NCBI RefSeq assembly: GCF_006716095.1
Contig: NZ_VFOK01000001.1
Location: 2,325,375-2,389,374 of the forward strand
Direction of reading: 5' to 3'
Length of the DNA stretch: 64,000 nucleotides
From: Barrientosiimonas humi
Lineage (GTDB): Bacteria > Actinomycetota > Actinomycetes > Actinomycetales > Dermatophilaceae
Shown here one piece after another: positions 16,290 to 29,015 of this stretch; position 1 is the stretch's first letter, and every line of letters begins with the position of its first letter. The position numbers were made by a program, and so were the translations under genes. The notes beneath the pieces are model-generated. The model was not told the DNA's origin. It was given only the letters and a program-made list of their open reading frames with translations, and searched no databases.

Positions 16290-16694
16290 TCAGCCGGACG
16301 CGCGCACCACCAGGACAGCGGGGCTCGGCGCGGGCTCCTCGGCCCGCTCCAGCAGCACCTCGCGCAGGGTCTCGCGCAGGGACTCCTCGAGGTCTTCGGA
16401 GCCCGTCCAGGCGAGCAGCGTGCCGGGCGTGGCGTCCAGGTCGCGCAGCGCGTCGGCGAGGGCGTCCCAGTTGCGGCCGAACCACGCGGGCAGGTCGAGG
16501 TCGCGCGCGACGCGATCCATGAGGGCGGCCTTGTCCTCGATCCCGGAGGTGTCCAGGCGGGCGGTGCGCCAGCCCGCGTCGGCGGCCAGGCGCAGCACGT
16601 CGGCGGCGGGGGCGGCGGTGCGGAACCCGCCGCCGCGGCCCTGCGCGAGCGCGGTGCGCAGGGTGGGGCGGGGTTGGTCGGCGGCGTCGCTCAT
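16290..16694 (-). CDS. Barstar-family ribonuclease inhibitor
   Basis: The 134-residue cytosolic protein carries the barstar core WFGRNWDALADAL at residues 71-83; D77 corresponds to barstar Asp39, the residue that blocks the barnase active site. An N-terminal extension of about 40 residues and an Ala/Pro-rich tail are longer than Bacillus barstar (about 90 residues). Its ATG overlaps the stop of the upstream RNase gene by four bases, so toxin and antidote are translationally coupled, with toxin first. The obvious partner is that RNase. Confidence 0.9.
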   Translation of the reverse strand: MSDAADQPRPTLRTALAQGRGGGFRTAAPAADVLRLAADAGWRTARLDTSGIEDKAALMDRVARDLDLPAWFGRNWDALADALRDLDATPGTLLAWTGSEDLEESLRETLREVLLERAEEPAPSPAVLVVRASG

Positions 16695-17227
16695 CGGTTC
16701 TCGCTCACGATCCTGCGGAAGGAGTCGTAGTGGTCGTCGGTGTAGTAGAGCGTGCCGTCGCGCGCGGCCACGATGCGCCGGGCGCCGCGGTCGTTCTCCC
16801 CCGGCGTGCGCACGGTGTACTCGCGGTAGTAGCCGCGCGGCTCGATCGGCAGCAGCCGCTCCCGGTTGCCGAACACCGAGCCGTCCTGGCGGTAGGGGAA
16901 CGGCCCGTCGCGCTCGATCAGCCGCATCGTCTCGCGCGCCTCGGGCGGCAGGTCTTCGGCGGCGACCGTCGCGTAGCCGTCGGAGCGCTCGGGGCCCTCG
17001 CTGCTGCGGGTGGCGCCGTCGGTGCCGCGCCCGGTCGAGGAGCCGCCGGAGGGGCTCGGCGACCAGGCGCCCTGGTCGGTCGTGGTGGCGTACGTCCGCG
17101 TCGGCTCCGCGGACCCGTCGCCCCCGCCGCGCGAGCCGTAGGCGATCAGCGCGATGAGCCCCAGCACGACCAGCACCACCATCGGCCAGCTGCGCCGCAG
17201 CGTGGACACGGTGGACCGGTTGATCAT
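16691..17227 (-). CDS. RNase Sa/barnase-family ribonuclease with N-terminal membrane segment
   Basis: The 178-residue protein has a membrane or signal segment at about 14-31 ([18 protein letters not shown]), a Ser/Gly/Thr-rich linker to about 85 and a C-terminal guanyl-specific RNase domain. The catalytic set is complete: E136 in YREYTV, R147 and R151 in [10 protein letters not shown]166 in DDHYDSF, with spacing nearly identical to Streptomyces RNase Sa (E54, R65, R69, H85). No cleavage motif is evident after the hydrophobic stretch, so it may be secreted or remain anchored with the domain outside. It lies between pyrD (ATGA overlap) and the barstar gene. Possible roles are nutrient scavenging or competition; neither is shown. 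Confidence 0.9.
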   Translation of the reverse strand: MINRSTVSTLRRSWPMVVLVVLGLIALIAYGSRGGGDGSAEPTRTYATTTDQGAWSPSPSGGSSTGRGTDGATRSSEGPERSDGYATVAAEDLPPEARETMRLIERDGPFPYRQDGSVFGNRERLLPIEPRGYYREYTVRTPGENDRGARRIVAARDGTLYYTDDHYDSFRRIVSENR

Positions 17228-18366
17228 GCGTGGTCCTTTGAGCCGGTCGACCAGGGCGGAGCGCCGGCGGAGCCCGCCGCCAGCCGGGTCGCCAGGGCGG
17301 TGACCAGGGCGGGGCCGCGATAGATCAGCCCGGTGTAGACCTGCACCAGCTGGGCGCCGGCGTCGACCAGGGCGACCCCGTCGTCGGGCGTCATGACCCC
17401 GCCCACCCCGATCACGGGCAGGTGCGTGGCCTGCGCGAGCCGGCCGACGACGTACCGCGAGCGCCGGGTCAGAGGCGCCCCGGAGAGCCCACCGGCCTCG
17501 TCGGCCAGGGGCAGGTCGCGGGCCGCCAGGCCGTCGCGGGACAGCGTGGTGTTGGTCGCGACGACCCCGCTGACGTCGGCCTCGTGGGCGACCTCGAGCA
17601 CCTCGTCGAGCGCCTCGTCGGTGAGGTCGGGCGCGACCTTGACGAAGACGGGGACCGGCCGGGCGTCGCGGCGCCGGGCCAGGTGCGCGGCCTCGGAGGT
17701 GATCGCGGCGAGCAGCTCGCGCAGCGGCTCCTTGTCCTGCAGCGAGCGCAGCCCCGGCGTGTTGGGGCTGGAGACGTTGACCGCGAGGTAGTCGGCCAGC
17801 CCGTCGAGCGCGCGCACGCTGGTGAGGTAGTCATCGACCGCGTCCTCGACGGGGACGACCTTGGTCTTGCCGATGCTCACGCCGACGGGGATCCCGACCT
17901 GGCCGACCTCGCGCAGCCGGGCCGCGAGCGCGGCGGCGCCGGCGTTGTTGAAGCCCATCCGGTTGATGATCCCCCGGCTTGCGGGGAGCCGGAACAGGCG
18001 CGGCTCGGGGTTGCCCGGCTGCGGCTGACCGGTGACCGTGCCGAGCTCGACGTGCCCGAGGCCGAGCGCGGGCCAGGCGCGCAGGGCCAGGCCGTCCTTG
18101 TCGACGCCGGCGGCCAGGCCGACCCGGTGCGGGAAGGTGATGCCGGCGACGGTCACCGGGCTCTCGGGCGCGCGCTGCAGCCGCGCGACGGCGGCCAGGC
18201 GGCGCGGCTCCTCGGCGAGCGCGGCCAGCCGCCGCAGCGTGTCGTGGTGGGCGGCCTCCGGGTCGCCTCCGCCGGTGCGGAACAGCACGGGCCGCACCGC
18301 ACCGCGGTACCCGACGTCGAAGATGCGCGTGCGGATCGCGGCGGCGCGGGACGTACGAGAAACCAC
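17224..18366 (-). CDS. pyrD: Dihydroorotate dehydrogenase (quinone), class 2
   Basis: This 380-residue flavoenzyme oxidises dihydroorotate to orotate in pyrimidine synthesis, passing electrons to quinone. The N-terminal membrane-associating helices ([11 protein letters not shown] region) define class 2. FMN-site and catalytic motifs are clear: [43 protein letters not shown] with the class 2 catalytic Ser, VKVAPDL and [21 protein letters not shown]-terminal tail of about 25 residues ends in an ATGA overlap with the RNase gene. Upstream lies palindrome C, so its promoter must lie within or around that element or it depends on readthrough from manC. Confidence 0.95.
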   Translation of the reverse strand: MVSRTSRAAAIRTRIFDVGYRGAVRPVLFRTGGGDPEAAHHDTLRRLAALAEEPRRLAAVARLQRAPESPVTVAGITFPHRVGLAAGVDKDGLALRAWPALGLGHVELGTVTGQPQPGNPEPRLFRLPASRGIINRMGFNNAGAAALAARLREVGQVGIPVGVSIGKTKVVPVEDAVDDYLTSVRALDGLADYLAVNVSSPNTPGLRSLQDKEPLRELLAAITSEAAHLARRRDARPVPVFVKVAPDLTDEALDEVLEVAHEADVSGVVATNTTLSRDGLAARDLPLADEAGGLSGAPLTRRSRYVVGRLAQATHLPVIGVGGVMTPDDGVALVDAGAQLVQVYTGLIYRGPALVTALATRLAAGSAGAPPWSTGSKDHA

Positions 18367-18388
18367 GGTGGCGACCCTATCCCCGCAG

Positions 18389-18454
18389 CTGAAACGCAGT
18401 TCTGGCGGTTTGACTCCGCTGCAGTGGAGTCAGAGCGCTGGAACCGCGTTTCAG
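18389..18454. repeat. 66-nt imperfect palindrome C
   Basis: The two 29-nt arms (CTGAAACGC outermost, TGACTCC innermost) match at most positions, and the centre includes CTGCAG. It ends five bases from the manC stop and lies 22 bp before the pyrD start. Size and layout match copies A1 and A2, but the sequence differs. Confidence 0.7.
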
Positions 18455-18458
18455 CGGG

Positions 18459-19574
18459 TCAGGTGAGGTCTTCGCGGCCGGAGAGCTTGAGCTTCTCCAC
18501 GATCTGCTTGACGTCCTGGGCGCGCTCGCGGGTGGTGACCATGACGGCGTCGGGGGTGTCGACCACGACGACGTCGTCGAGGCCGAGGGCGACGACCGTA
18601 CGTCCGGAGCGGGGGGCGATGACGCCGGTCGAGTCCTGCATGACCACCAGCTCCTGCTCCCCCAGCACCTTCACGCCGGGGGCGTCGGCGGACTCGACGA
18701 GCACCGAGGCGAGCGAGGCGAAGTCGCCGACGTCGTCCCACTCGAAGTTGCCGGGGACCACGGCCACCCGGCCGTCGACGGCGGCCGGCTCGGCGATGGC
18801 CGGGTCGATCGCGATCTTGGTGAGGCGCGGCCACAGCTCGTTGAGCCGCATGGGGTTGTTGGCGATCGAGCGCAGGTAGTGCGCCATCAGCGGCTGGTAG
18901 TGCGCCAGCATGTCGAGCAGCACCGACGCCTTGACGACGAACATGCCGGCGTTCCAACGGAACTCGCCGCTGCTGACGTAGGCCTGGGCGGTCGGCGCGT
19001 CGGGCTTCTCGACGAACGCCCGCACCGCCAGGGCCCGCGGCGCGCCGGGGATCTCCAGCGGCAGACCGGTCTGGATGTAGCCGAAACCCGTTGCGGGATA
19101 TGACGGTTCGATGCCGATCGTGACGAGCTTGCCGGTGTGGGCGACGGCGACGGCCTCGCGCACGCACTCGCGGAAGGCGTCCTCCTGCCCGATCACGTGG
19201 TCGGCGGCGAACGAACCGATGACGCCCTCGGGGTCCTGCTGCTCGACCAGCGCGGCGGCCAGTCCGATCGCCGGCATCGACTCGCGGGGCGAGGGCTCGA
19301 CCAGCAGCCCGTCGTCGCCGAGGTCGGGCAGCTGCTCGCGCACCGACTCGGCGTGCAGCACGCCGGTGACGACCATCAGCCGCTCACCGCACAGCGGCTC
19401 CAGCCGGTCGACGGTGCCCTGCAGCAGCGACCTGCCGCTGCCGGTCAGGTCGTGCAGGAACTTCGGCGAGCCCGCCCGCGACAGCGGCCACAGCCGCGTC
19501 CCGGAGCCGCCCGCCGGCACGATGCCCCAGAAACCCGCCATCTCGCCTCGCTCGGTCACGCCACCCTCGGACAT
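18459..19574 (-). CDS. manC: Mannose-1-phosphate guanylyltransferase
   Basis: This 371-residue cytosolic enzyme makes GDP-mannose from mannose-1-phosphate and GTP. The nucleotidyl-transfer signature GIVPAGGSGTRLWPLSR is near the N-terminus, GYIQTG and FVEKPDAPTAQAYV are the sugar-binding segments and NFEWDDVGDF is conserved in the family. It is the short single-domain form without a mannose-6-phosphate isomerase half. The ATG at 19574 gives 11 extra residues; ATG at codon 12 (MAGFWGIVPAGG) fits the family better. GDP-mannose would feed the divergent mannosyltransferase gene and possibly the polysaccharide locus. Confidence 0.93.
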   Translation of the reverse strand: MSEGGVTERGEMAGFWGIVPAGGSGTRLWPLSRAGSPKFLHDLTGSGRSLLQGTVDRLEPLCGERLMVVTGVLHAESVREQLPDLGDDGLLVEPSPRESMPAIGLAAALVEQQDPEGVIGSFAADHVIGQEDAFRECVREAVAVAHTGKLVTIGIEPSYPATGFGYIQTGLPLEIPGAPRALAVRAFVEKPDAPTAQAYVSSGEFRWNAGMFVVKASVLLDMLAHYQPLMAHYLRSIANNPMRLNELWPRLTKIAIDPAIAEPAAVDGRVAVVPGNFEWDDVGDFASLASVLVESADAPGVKVLGEQELVVMQDSTGVIAPRSGRTVVALGLDDVVVVDTPDAVMVTTRERAQDVKQIVEKLKLSGREDLT

Positions 19575-19668
19575 AGCAGGGACGCTAACCCACGCCGTTC
19601 ACCGACCGCTCACCAGACACTCAGGTCGGTGATCCCGCGATTCCACCCCGCGTCGGGACCGTGGTGGT

Positions 19669-20805
19669 GTGCGCATCGCCATCGTGACCGAGTCGTTCTT
19701 GCCGACGCTCAACGGTGTGACCACGAGCGTCTGCCGAGTCCTGGATTGCCTGCGCGAGGCGGGGCACGACGCCCTGGTCATCGCCCCCGCGCCGGCCCCC
19801 GCGACCTATCGCGACTTCCCCGTCCGCACCGTCCGCGGCGTCACGCTGCGCCAGTTCCGGGTGGGGCTGCCGTCGTACGAGCTCGAGGGCGTGCTCGCCC
19901 GCTTCTCGCCCGACGTGGTCCACGCCGCCTCGCCGTTCGGCCTCGGCGCCCGCGGCCTCGCCGCGGCGCGCAACCTCGGCATCCCGAGCGTCGCGGTCTA
20001 CCAGACCGACATGCCGAGCTATCTGAAGCAGCACGGCGGCCCGCTCGGCGCCCCCGTCGAGCGCGCCGCGTGGCGCTGGATCCGGCATTTCCACACCCTC
20101 GCCGACCTCACCCTGGCGCCGAGCACCCAGACGCTGCAGGAGCTTTCGGCCCACGGGGTGCCGCGCACGGCGCTATGGCGGCGCGGGGTCGACGCGGAAA
20201 GCTACTCCCCCGAGCGGCGCAACGACCCCGAGGTCGCCGACCTGCGTTCGATGCTGGCCCCGCGCGGCGAGACGATCGTGGGGTACGTCGGCCGACTCGC
20301 CCCCGAGAAGGAGTGCCACCGCCTCGCCGAGGTCGCCAACCTTCCGGGCGTCAGCCTGTGCCTGGTCGGCGACGGCCCGACCCGCAGCGCGCTGGAGCAG
20401 CTGCTCCCCCGCGCCAACTTCCTGGGCTACCGCAGCGGGCTGCCGCTGGCGCACGCGTACGCCGCGCTCGACGTGTTCGTGCACACGGGCACCAAGGAGA
20501 CGTTCGGGCAGACGCTGCAGGAGGCCATGGCCGCCGGGCTCCCCGTCGTCGCCCCGGCCGCCGGCGGACCGCTCGACATCGTCAAGCCGGGTGTCACCGG
20601 GCTGCTGTTCGACCCCGAGCAGCCGGGCTCGCTGCGCCAGGCCGTCGGCGGGCTCGTGGCCGACCCGGCGATGCGCGCGCGGATGGGCGCCTCCGGCCGC
20701 GGCAAGGTCGAGACCCGCAGCTGGAAGACGCTGACCGCCGAGCTGCTGGAGTTCTACGGGTCGGTGATCAACCCCGCCTGGGCCCCCGGCATCCGGGTGG
20801 CGTGA
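19669..20805 (+). CDS. mgtA: GDP-mannose-dependent alpha-mannosyltransferase, GT4 (MgtA-like)
   Basis: A 378-residue GT-B glycosyltransferase starting at GTG. The N-terminus RIAIVTESFLPTLNGV with an acceptor-site NGVT loop, VGYVGRLAPEKE in the donor domain, and HTGTKETFGQTLQEAMAAGLPV (the E-x7-E motif) are diagnostic. It closely resembles mycobacterial MgtA (Rv0557), which mannosylates a glycolipid in lipomannan synthesis, so a membrane-associated lipoglycan role is likely. The 94-bp gap to the divergent manC gene links donor synthesis with use. There is no strong ribosome site before the GTG. The repeat-rich gap follows. Confidence 0.88.
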   Translation: MRIAIVTESFLPTLNGVTTSVCRVLDCLREAGHDALVIAPAPAPATYRDFPVRTVRGVTLRQFRVGLPSYELEGVLARFSPDVVHAASPFGLGARGLAAARNLGIPSVAVYQTDMPSYLKQHGGPLGAPVERAAWRWIRHFHTLADLTLAPSTQTLQELSAHGVPRTALWRRGVDAESYSPERRNDPEVADLRSMLAPRGETIVGYVGRLAPEKECHRLAEVANLPGVSLCLVGDGPTRSALEQLLPRANFLGYRSGLPLAHAYAALDVFVHTGTKETFGQTLQEAMAAGLPVVAPAAGGPLDIVKPGVTGLLFDPEQPGSLRQAVGGLVADPAMRARMGASGRGKVETRSWKTLTAELLEFYGSVINPAWAPGIRVA

Positions 20806-20814
20806 GGCGGTCTC

Positions 20815-20958
20815 AAGGTGGTCGAGTGGCCTCCGACGATGGTCGAGTAGGACGCGAGGGACGAGCGGCCGTATCGAGACCCCCCCAAGGCGGTCGAGTG
20901 GCCTCCCACGGTGGTCGAGTAGGCCGCGAGGGACGAGCGGCCGTATCGAGACCCGTCA
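20815..20958 (+). repeat. Two tandem 72-nt units of the TCGAGTAGG...CCGTATCGAGAC family
   Basis: The unit starting AAGG(T/C)GGTCGAGTGGCCTCC at 20815 repeats at 20887 with few changes. Each contains GGTCGAGTAGG and CCGTATCGAGACC. This is the reverse-complement form of the GGTCTCGATACG...CTACTCGACC element widespread in Micrococcales and Nocardioides genomes. Confidence 0.85.
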
Positions 20959-21059
20959 CCACGGTCTGTGGTCATCGAAAGGCGCCTGGAGGCGGGAGTC
21001 GGGGCGTGGTCGGCCTGGTCTGGCGGCTCGCGGTGGCGACGTTTCTGACAGAACCCGAC

Positions 21060-21126
21060 GTTGTTGACACGGACAGGCGTTGTTGACAGGACTGCGTGCT
21101 GTAGCAGCCGTTTGTGTCAACAACGC
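21060..21126. repeat. Direct and inverted GTTGTTGACA elements
   Basis: GTTGTTGACAC at 21060-21070 and GTTGTTGACAG at 21079-21089 are direct copies 19 bp apart, and GTGTCAACAACGC at 21114-21126 is the inverted copy. Two alternative hairpins are therefore possible. It could be a decayed repeat or a protein-binding array. Confidence 0.6.
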
Positions 21127-21190
21127 GGGGTCGTGTCGAGATCGTGGGGTGCTGTCAGGACCGACCCCGCCCAGACTGGCCAGAATCTCT

Positions 21191-21258
21191 CAGAGTGGTC
21201 ACGAACTAACAGACTGGTCAGTTGCAACCGACCACTTTGTTAGTTCGCGACCACTCTG
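21191..21258. repeat. 68-nt imperfect palindrome D
   Basis: Arms of 34 nt (CAGAGTGGTC outermost) match at about 29 positions and meet at GTTGCAAC. The total length equals that of copies A1 and A2. It lies about 220 bp after the sdhB stop on the minus strand. Confidence 0.7.
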
Positions 21259-21352
21259 GCGATGTACGCCCTCGGCGACTCGCGAGAACGACGTCACCCC
21301 AGGCGTACTCACGCCTCCCGGCGCTTTTCGGTCACCACCGAGCGCGGTGACC

Positions 21353-21475
21353 GGGTCTCGATACGGCCTCCGCTGCGCTCCGGCCTACTCGACCAGCGTG
21401 GCCGGTCTCGATACGGGCTCGCCTAGCGGCTCGCCCTACTCGACCAGCGTGGGGAGCCGCTCGACCGCCTTGGGG
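21353..21475 (-). repeat. Two units of the GGTCTCGATACG...CTACTCGACC element
   Basis: Unit one is 21353-21401 and unit two 21402-21475. Both carry GTCTCGATACGG and CTACTCGACCAGCGTGG. They are inverted relative to the units at 20815-20958, and the end GACCGCCTTGGGG is the complement of the junction between those two units. The two sets therefore form a large inverted repeat around about 400 bp. Confidence 0.85.
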
Positions 21476-21480
21476 CCGGG

Positions 21481-22217
21481 TCAGCTGTGGCGCTTGGCGC
21501 GGCGGAAGTCGGAGTTGAGCGTGGAGATCACGTCCAGCGGGATCTCCTTGGGGCAGGCGCCGGCGCACTCACCGATGTTCGTGCAGCCGCCGAAGCCCTC
21601 GTGGTCGTGCTGGTTGACCATCGAGACCACGCGGGCGTCGCGCTCGGGCTGGCCCTGCGGCATCTCGCCGAGGTGCCGGATCTTGGCGCCGACGAACAGC
21701 ATCGCCGAGGCGTTCGGGCAGGCCGCGACGCAGGCGCCGCAGCCGATGCACTTGGCCGCCTCGAACGCACGGTCGGCGTTCTCCTTGGGCACCGGGGTCG
21801 AGTGCGCCTCGGGGGCGGCACCGGTGTTGACAGAGATGTAGCCGCCGGACTGGATGATCCGGTCGAACGCCGACCGGTCGACCACCAGGTCGCGCACGAC
21901 CGGGAACGCCTCGGCGCGCCACGGCTCGATGGTGATGGTGTCGCCGTCGGTGAACGAGCGCATGTGCAGCTGGCAGGTCGTGGTGACCTCGGGGCCGTGG
22001 GCCTCGCCGGAGATCATCAGACCGCACATGCCGCAGATGCCCTCGCGACAGTCGCTGTCGAACGCCACCGGCTCGACGCCCTGCTCGATGAGCTGCTCGT
22101 TGAGCACGTCGAGCATCTCCAGGAACGACATCTCGGGCGAGACGTCGGAGATGGGGTAGGTGACCAGCTCGCCGGCGACGTCGGGCCCGTCCTGCCGCCA
22201 GATCTTGAGGGTGAGAT

Positions 22218-22221
<4 letters not shown>
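21481..22221 (-). CDS. sdhB: Succinate dehydrogenase iron-sulfur subunit
   Basis: The 246-residue subunit carries electrons from FAD to quinone. The [2Fe-2S] site is [13 protein letters not shown] plus a later Cys in TTCQLHM; the [4Fe-4S]/[3Fe-4S] ligands are [13 protein letters not shown] and [15 protein letters not shown]. The start is GTG 22221, overlapping the sdhA stop by four bases. It is the last gene of sdhCAB and would sit on the cytoplasmic side of the membrane. Confidence 0.95.
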
Positions 22222-24197
<1,976 letters not shown>

Positions 24198-24210
24198 GAT
24201 GTCGTCCCTC

Positions 24211-24915
24211 TTAGTTGATGACGTCGAACTGGACCAGCAGCGGCGGCAGGATGAAGCCGATCGAGATCACCAGGCCGACGACGGCACCGGCGGTCTTGGC
24301 GATGCGGCGGCTCTTGGGGGTGCTGGTCAGCCCCAGGGTCTGGGCGGCGCTCCACACCCCGTGGTGCAGGTGCAGGCCGAGCGCGACCATCGCCGCGAAG
24401 TAGATGAGCGTGATCCACCAGATCTCGAAGCTCCCGACCAGCAGCTGGTAGGGGTTCCCGGTCTGGCCGTCGCCGAAGTTCATCTTCGGCGCGGTGAACT
24501 GCAGCAGGTGGAAGATCACGAACAGCAGCAGGGCGAGGCCGCCCCAGCGCATGGTGCGCGAGCTCGGCGTCGACGCCGGGTTCTTCTTCACCTGGTACTT
24601 CTGCGGGCGAGCCTTGCTCGCGCGCGCGGCGAGGATCGCCGCGGAGGCGACGTGCGCCACCAGCGACACGATCAGGCCGACGCGCAGGATCCACAGGAGG
24701 CCGGCGTACGGCAGGATCGGCTCGCCGATCGTGCGGATGTGCTCGGCGTAGGTGTTGAACGAGCGCTCGCCCTGAAGGACTTTGAGGTTGCCGGCCATGT
24801 GGGCGGCGACGAAGAGCACGAAGACCACTCCCGAGACCGCCATGAGCGTCTTCAGGAAGAGCGTGGTCCCTGCCTTCGACGTCCGCTCAGCAGCGGGGAG
24901 GGTGTTGGTTGCCAC
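24211..24915 (-). CDS. sdhC: Succinate dehydrogenase cytochrome b subunit
   Basis: This 234-residue integral membrane subunit has five hydrophobic segments and holds heme b; conserved His residues lie in [22 protein letters not shown] and LHLHHGVW. A single large anchor, with no sdhD, is the Bacillus-type (dihaem) arrangement. It is the first gene of the operon; the 47-bp gap to the RNA ligase-like gene must contain the promoter unless it is read from there. Confidence 0.92.
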   Translation of the reverse strand: MATNTLPAAERTSKAGTTLFLKTLMAVSGVVFVLFVAAHMAGNLKVLQGERSFNTYAEHIRTIGEPILPYAGLLWILRVGLIVSLVAHVASAAILAARASKARPQKYQVKKNPASTPSSRTMRWGGLALLLFVIFHLLQFTAPKMNFGDGQTGNPYQLLVGSFEIWWITLIYFAAMVALGLHLHHGVWSAAQTLGLTSTPKSRRIAKTAGAVVGLVISIGFILPPLLVQFDVIN

Positions 24916-24962
24916 AACCGAAGATTACTGCTGCGTTCGCCGGAGGTTGGGGTGAGGGGAAC

Positions 24963-25496
24963 CTAAGACGCCGTCGTGTCGTTGAGACCCAGCTCGAATC
25001 GGTCGATCGGCCGCCACACACGGTCCTCGCCGTGCAGGTAGAGATCGAACGCCGACACCTCGAACTGGCAGCGATATCCGGCCAGCTCCTCGAAGGTCCG
25101 GTCGAGCGCGTCGTCGTCGACGGCCTGGGCGACGGTGACGTGCGGGTGGTAGGGGAACTCCAGCTCGCGGCGCACCGGGCCCGAGCGCACCGCCTGCTCG
25201 AGCCGCTCGCACATGCCGATGCCCTCGGCGACCGCGACGAACACCACCGGCGAGACCGGGCGGAAGGTGCCCGTGCCCTGCAGCGTCATCCGGAACGGCG
25301 CGGCCGCGGCCGCCACCGCGCGCAGGTGCTGGGTGAACTCCGGCTGCTCCACCTGGGCCAGGTCGGTCGGCGGCATGAGCGTGACGTGGGTGGGGACCGC
25401 GTCGGCGAGCGGGTCGCCGGAGCGCCGGCGTGCGTCCTGCAGCTGCTCGCCGTAGGGCGCGGGCACCGGGATGCTGACGCCGATCGTGGTGGTCAT
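24963..25496 (-). CDS. 2'-5' RNA ligase/cyclic phosphodiesterase family protein
   Basis: The 177-residue protein has the two His-x-Thr motifs of the 2H phosphoesterase superfamily: HVT at 37-39 and HVT at 119-121 (YHPHVTVAQ). Members open cyclic phosphates or ligate tRNA halves in vitro; the physiological substrate here is unknown. It is cytosolic with no signal. It follows trpS in the minus-strand order with a 19-bp gap and precedes sdhC, so it may be cotranscribed with trpS. Confidence 0.88.
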   Translation of the reverse strand: MTTTIGVSIPVPAPYGEQLQDARRRSGDPLADAVPTHVTLMPPTDLAQVEQPEFTQHLRAVAAAAAPFRMTLQGTGTFRPVSPVVFVAVAEGIGMCERLEQAVRSGPVRRELEFPYHPHVTVAQAVDDDALDRTFEELAGYRCQFEVSAFDLYLHGEDRVWRPIDRFELGLNDTTAS

Positions 25497-25515
25497 GGCC
25501 GCAGCCTGGCGCAGC

Positions 25516-28899
<3,384 letters not shown>

Positions 28900-28966
28900 T
28901 CAAGCCACCGTCCCCCGCCGCAGCCATCGGCCTCACCAACAGACCAGATTACTCCGCAGATTCCGT

Positions 28967-28984
28967 GGTTATCACACCGTAACC
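28967..28984. promoter_or_regulatory. GGTTA-N8-TAACC dyad upstream of the phosphoglycosyltransferase
   Basis: The inverted repeat lies about 96 bp before the ATG at 28871, in the most AT-rich part of a 144-bp gap. Its length and symmetry suggest an operator or part of a promoter region. No regulator can be named. Confidence 0.35.
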
Positions 28985-29015
28985 AAGATTCACCCGACCG
29001 GGGGTGGGACGAGTG

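Larger units (their letters stand above)
20806..21480. other. 675-bp intergenic region full of repeats and hairpins
   Basis: No convincing gene lies here; short open frames cross the repeats and have no family features. It contains two tandem 72-nt units, a cluster of GTTGTTGACA elements, a 68-nt palindrome, a small stem-loop at 21329-21353 and two further repeat units in inverted orientation. The convergent mgtA and sdhB genes end at its borders, so it probably serves as terminator space and a site of repeat accumulation. Confidence 0.8.

Noticed and set aside
20815-20958. Tandem 72-nt repeats considered as a CRISPR array
   Set aside because: There are only two units, they abut without unique spacers, no cas gene is near, and they match a known dispersed repeat type.
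21061-21243. Small open frames in the 20.8-21.5 kb gap
   Set aside because: They cross hairpins and repeats, have no ribosome site and show no protein-like composition.
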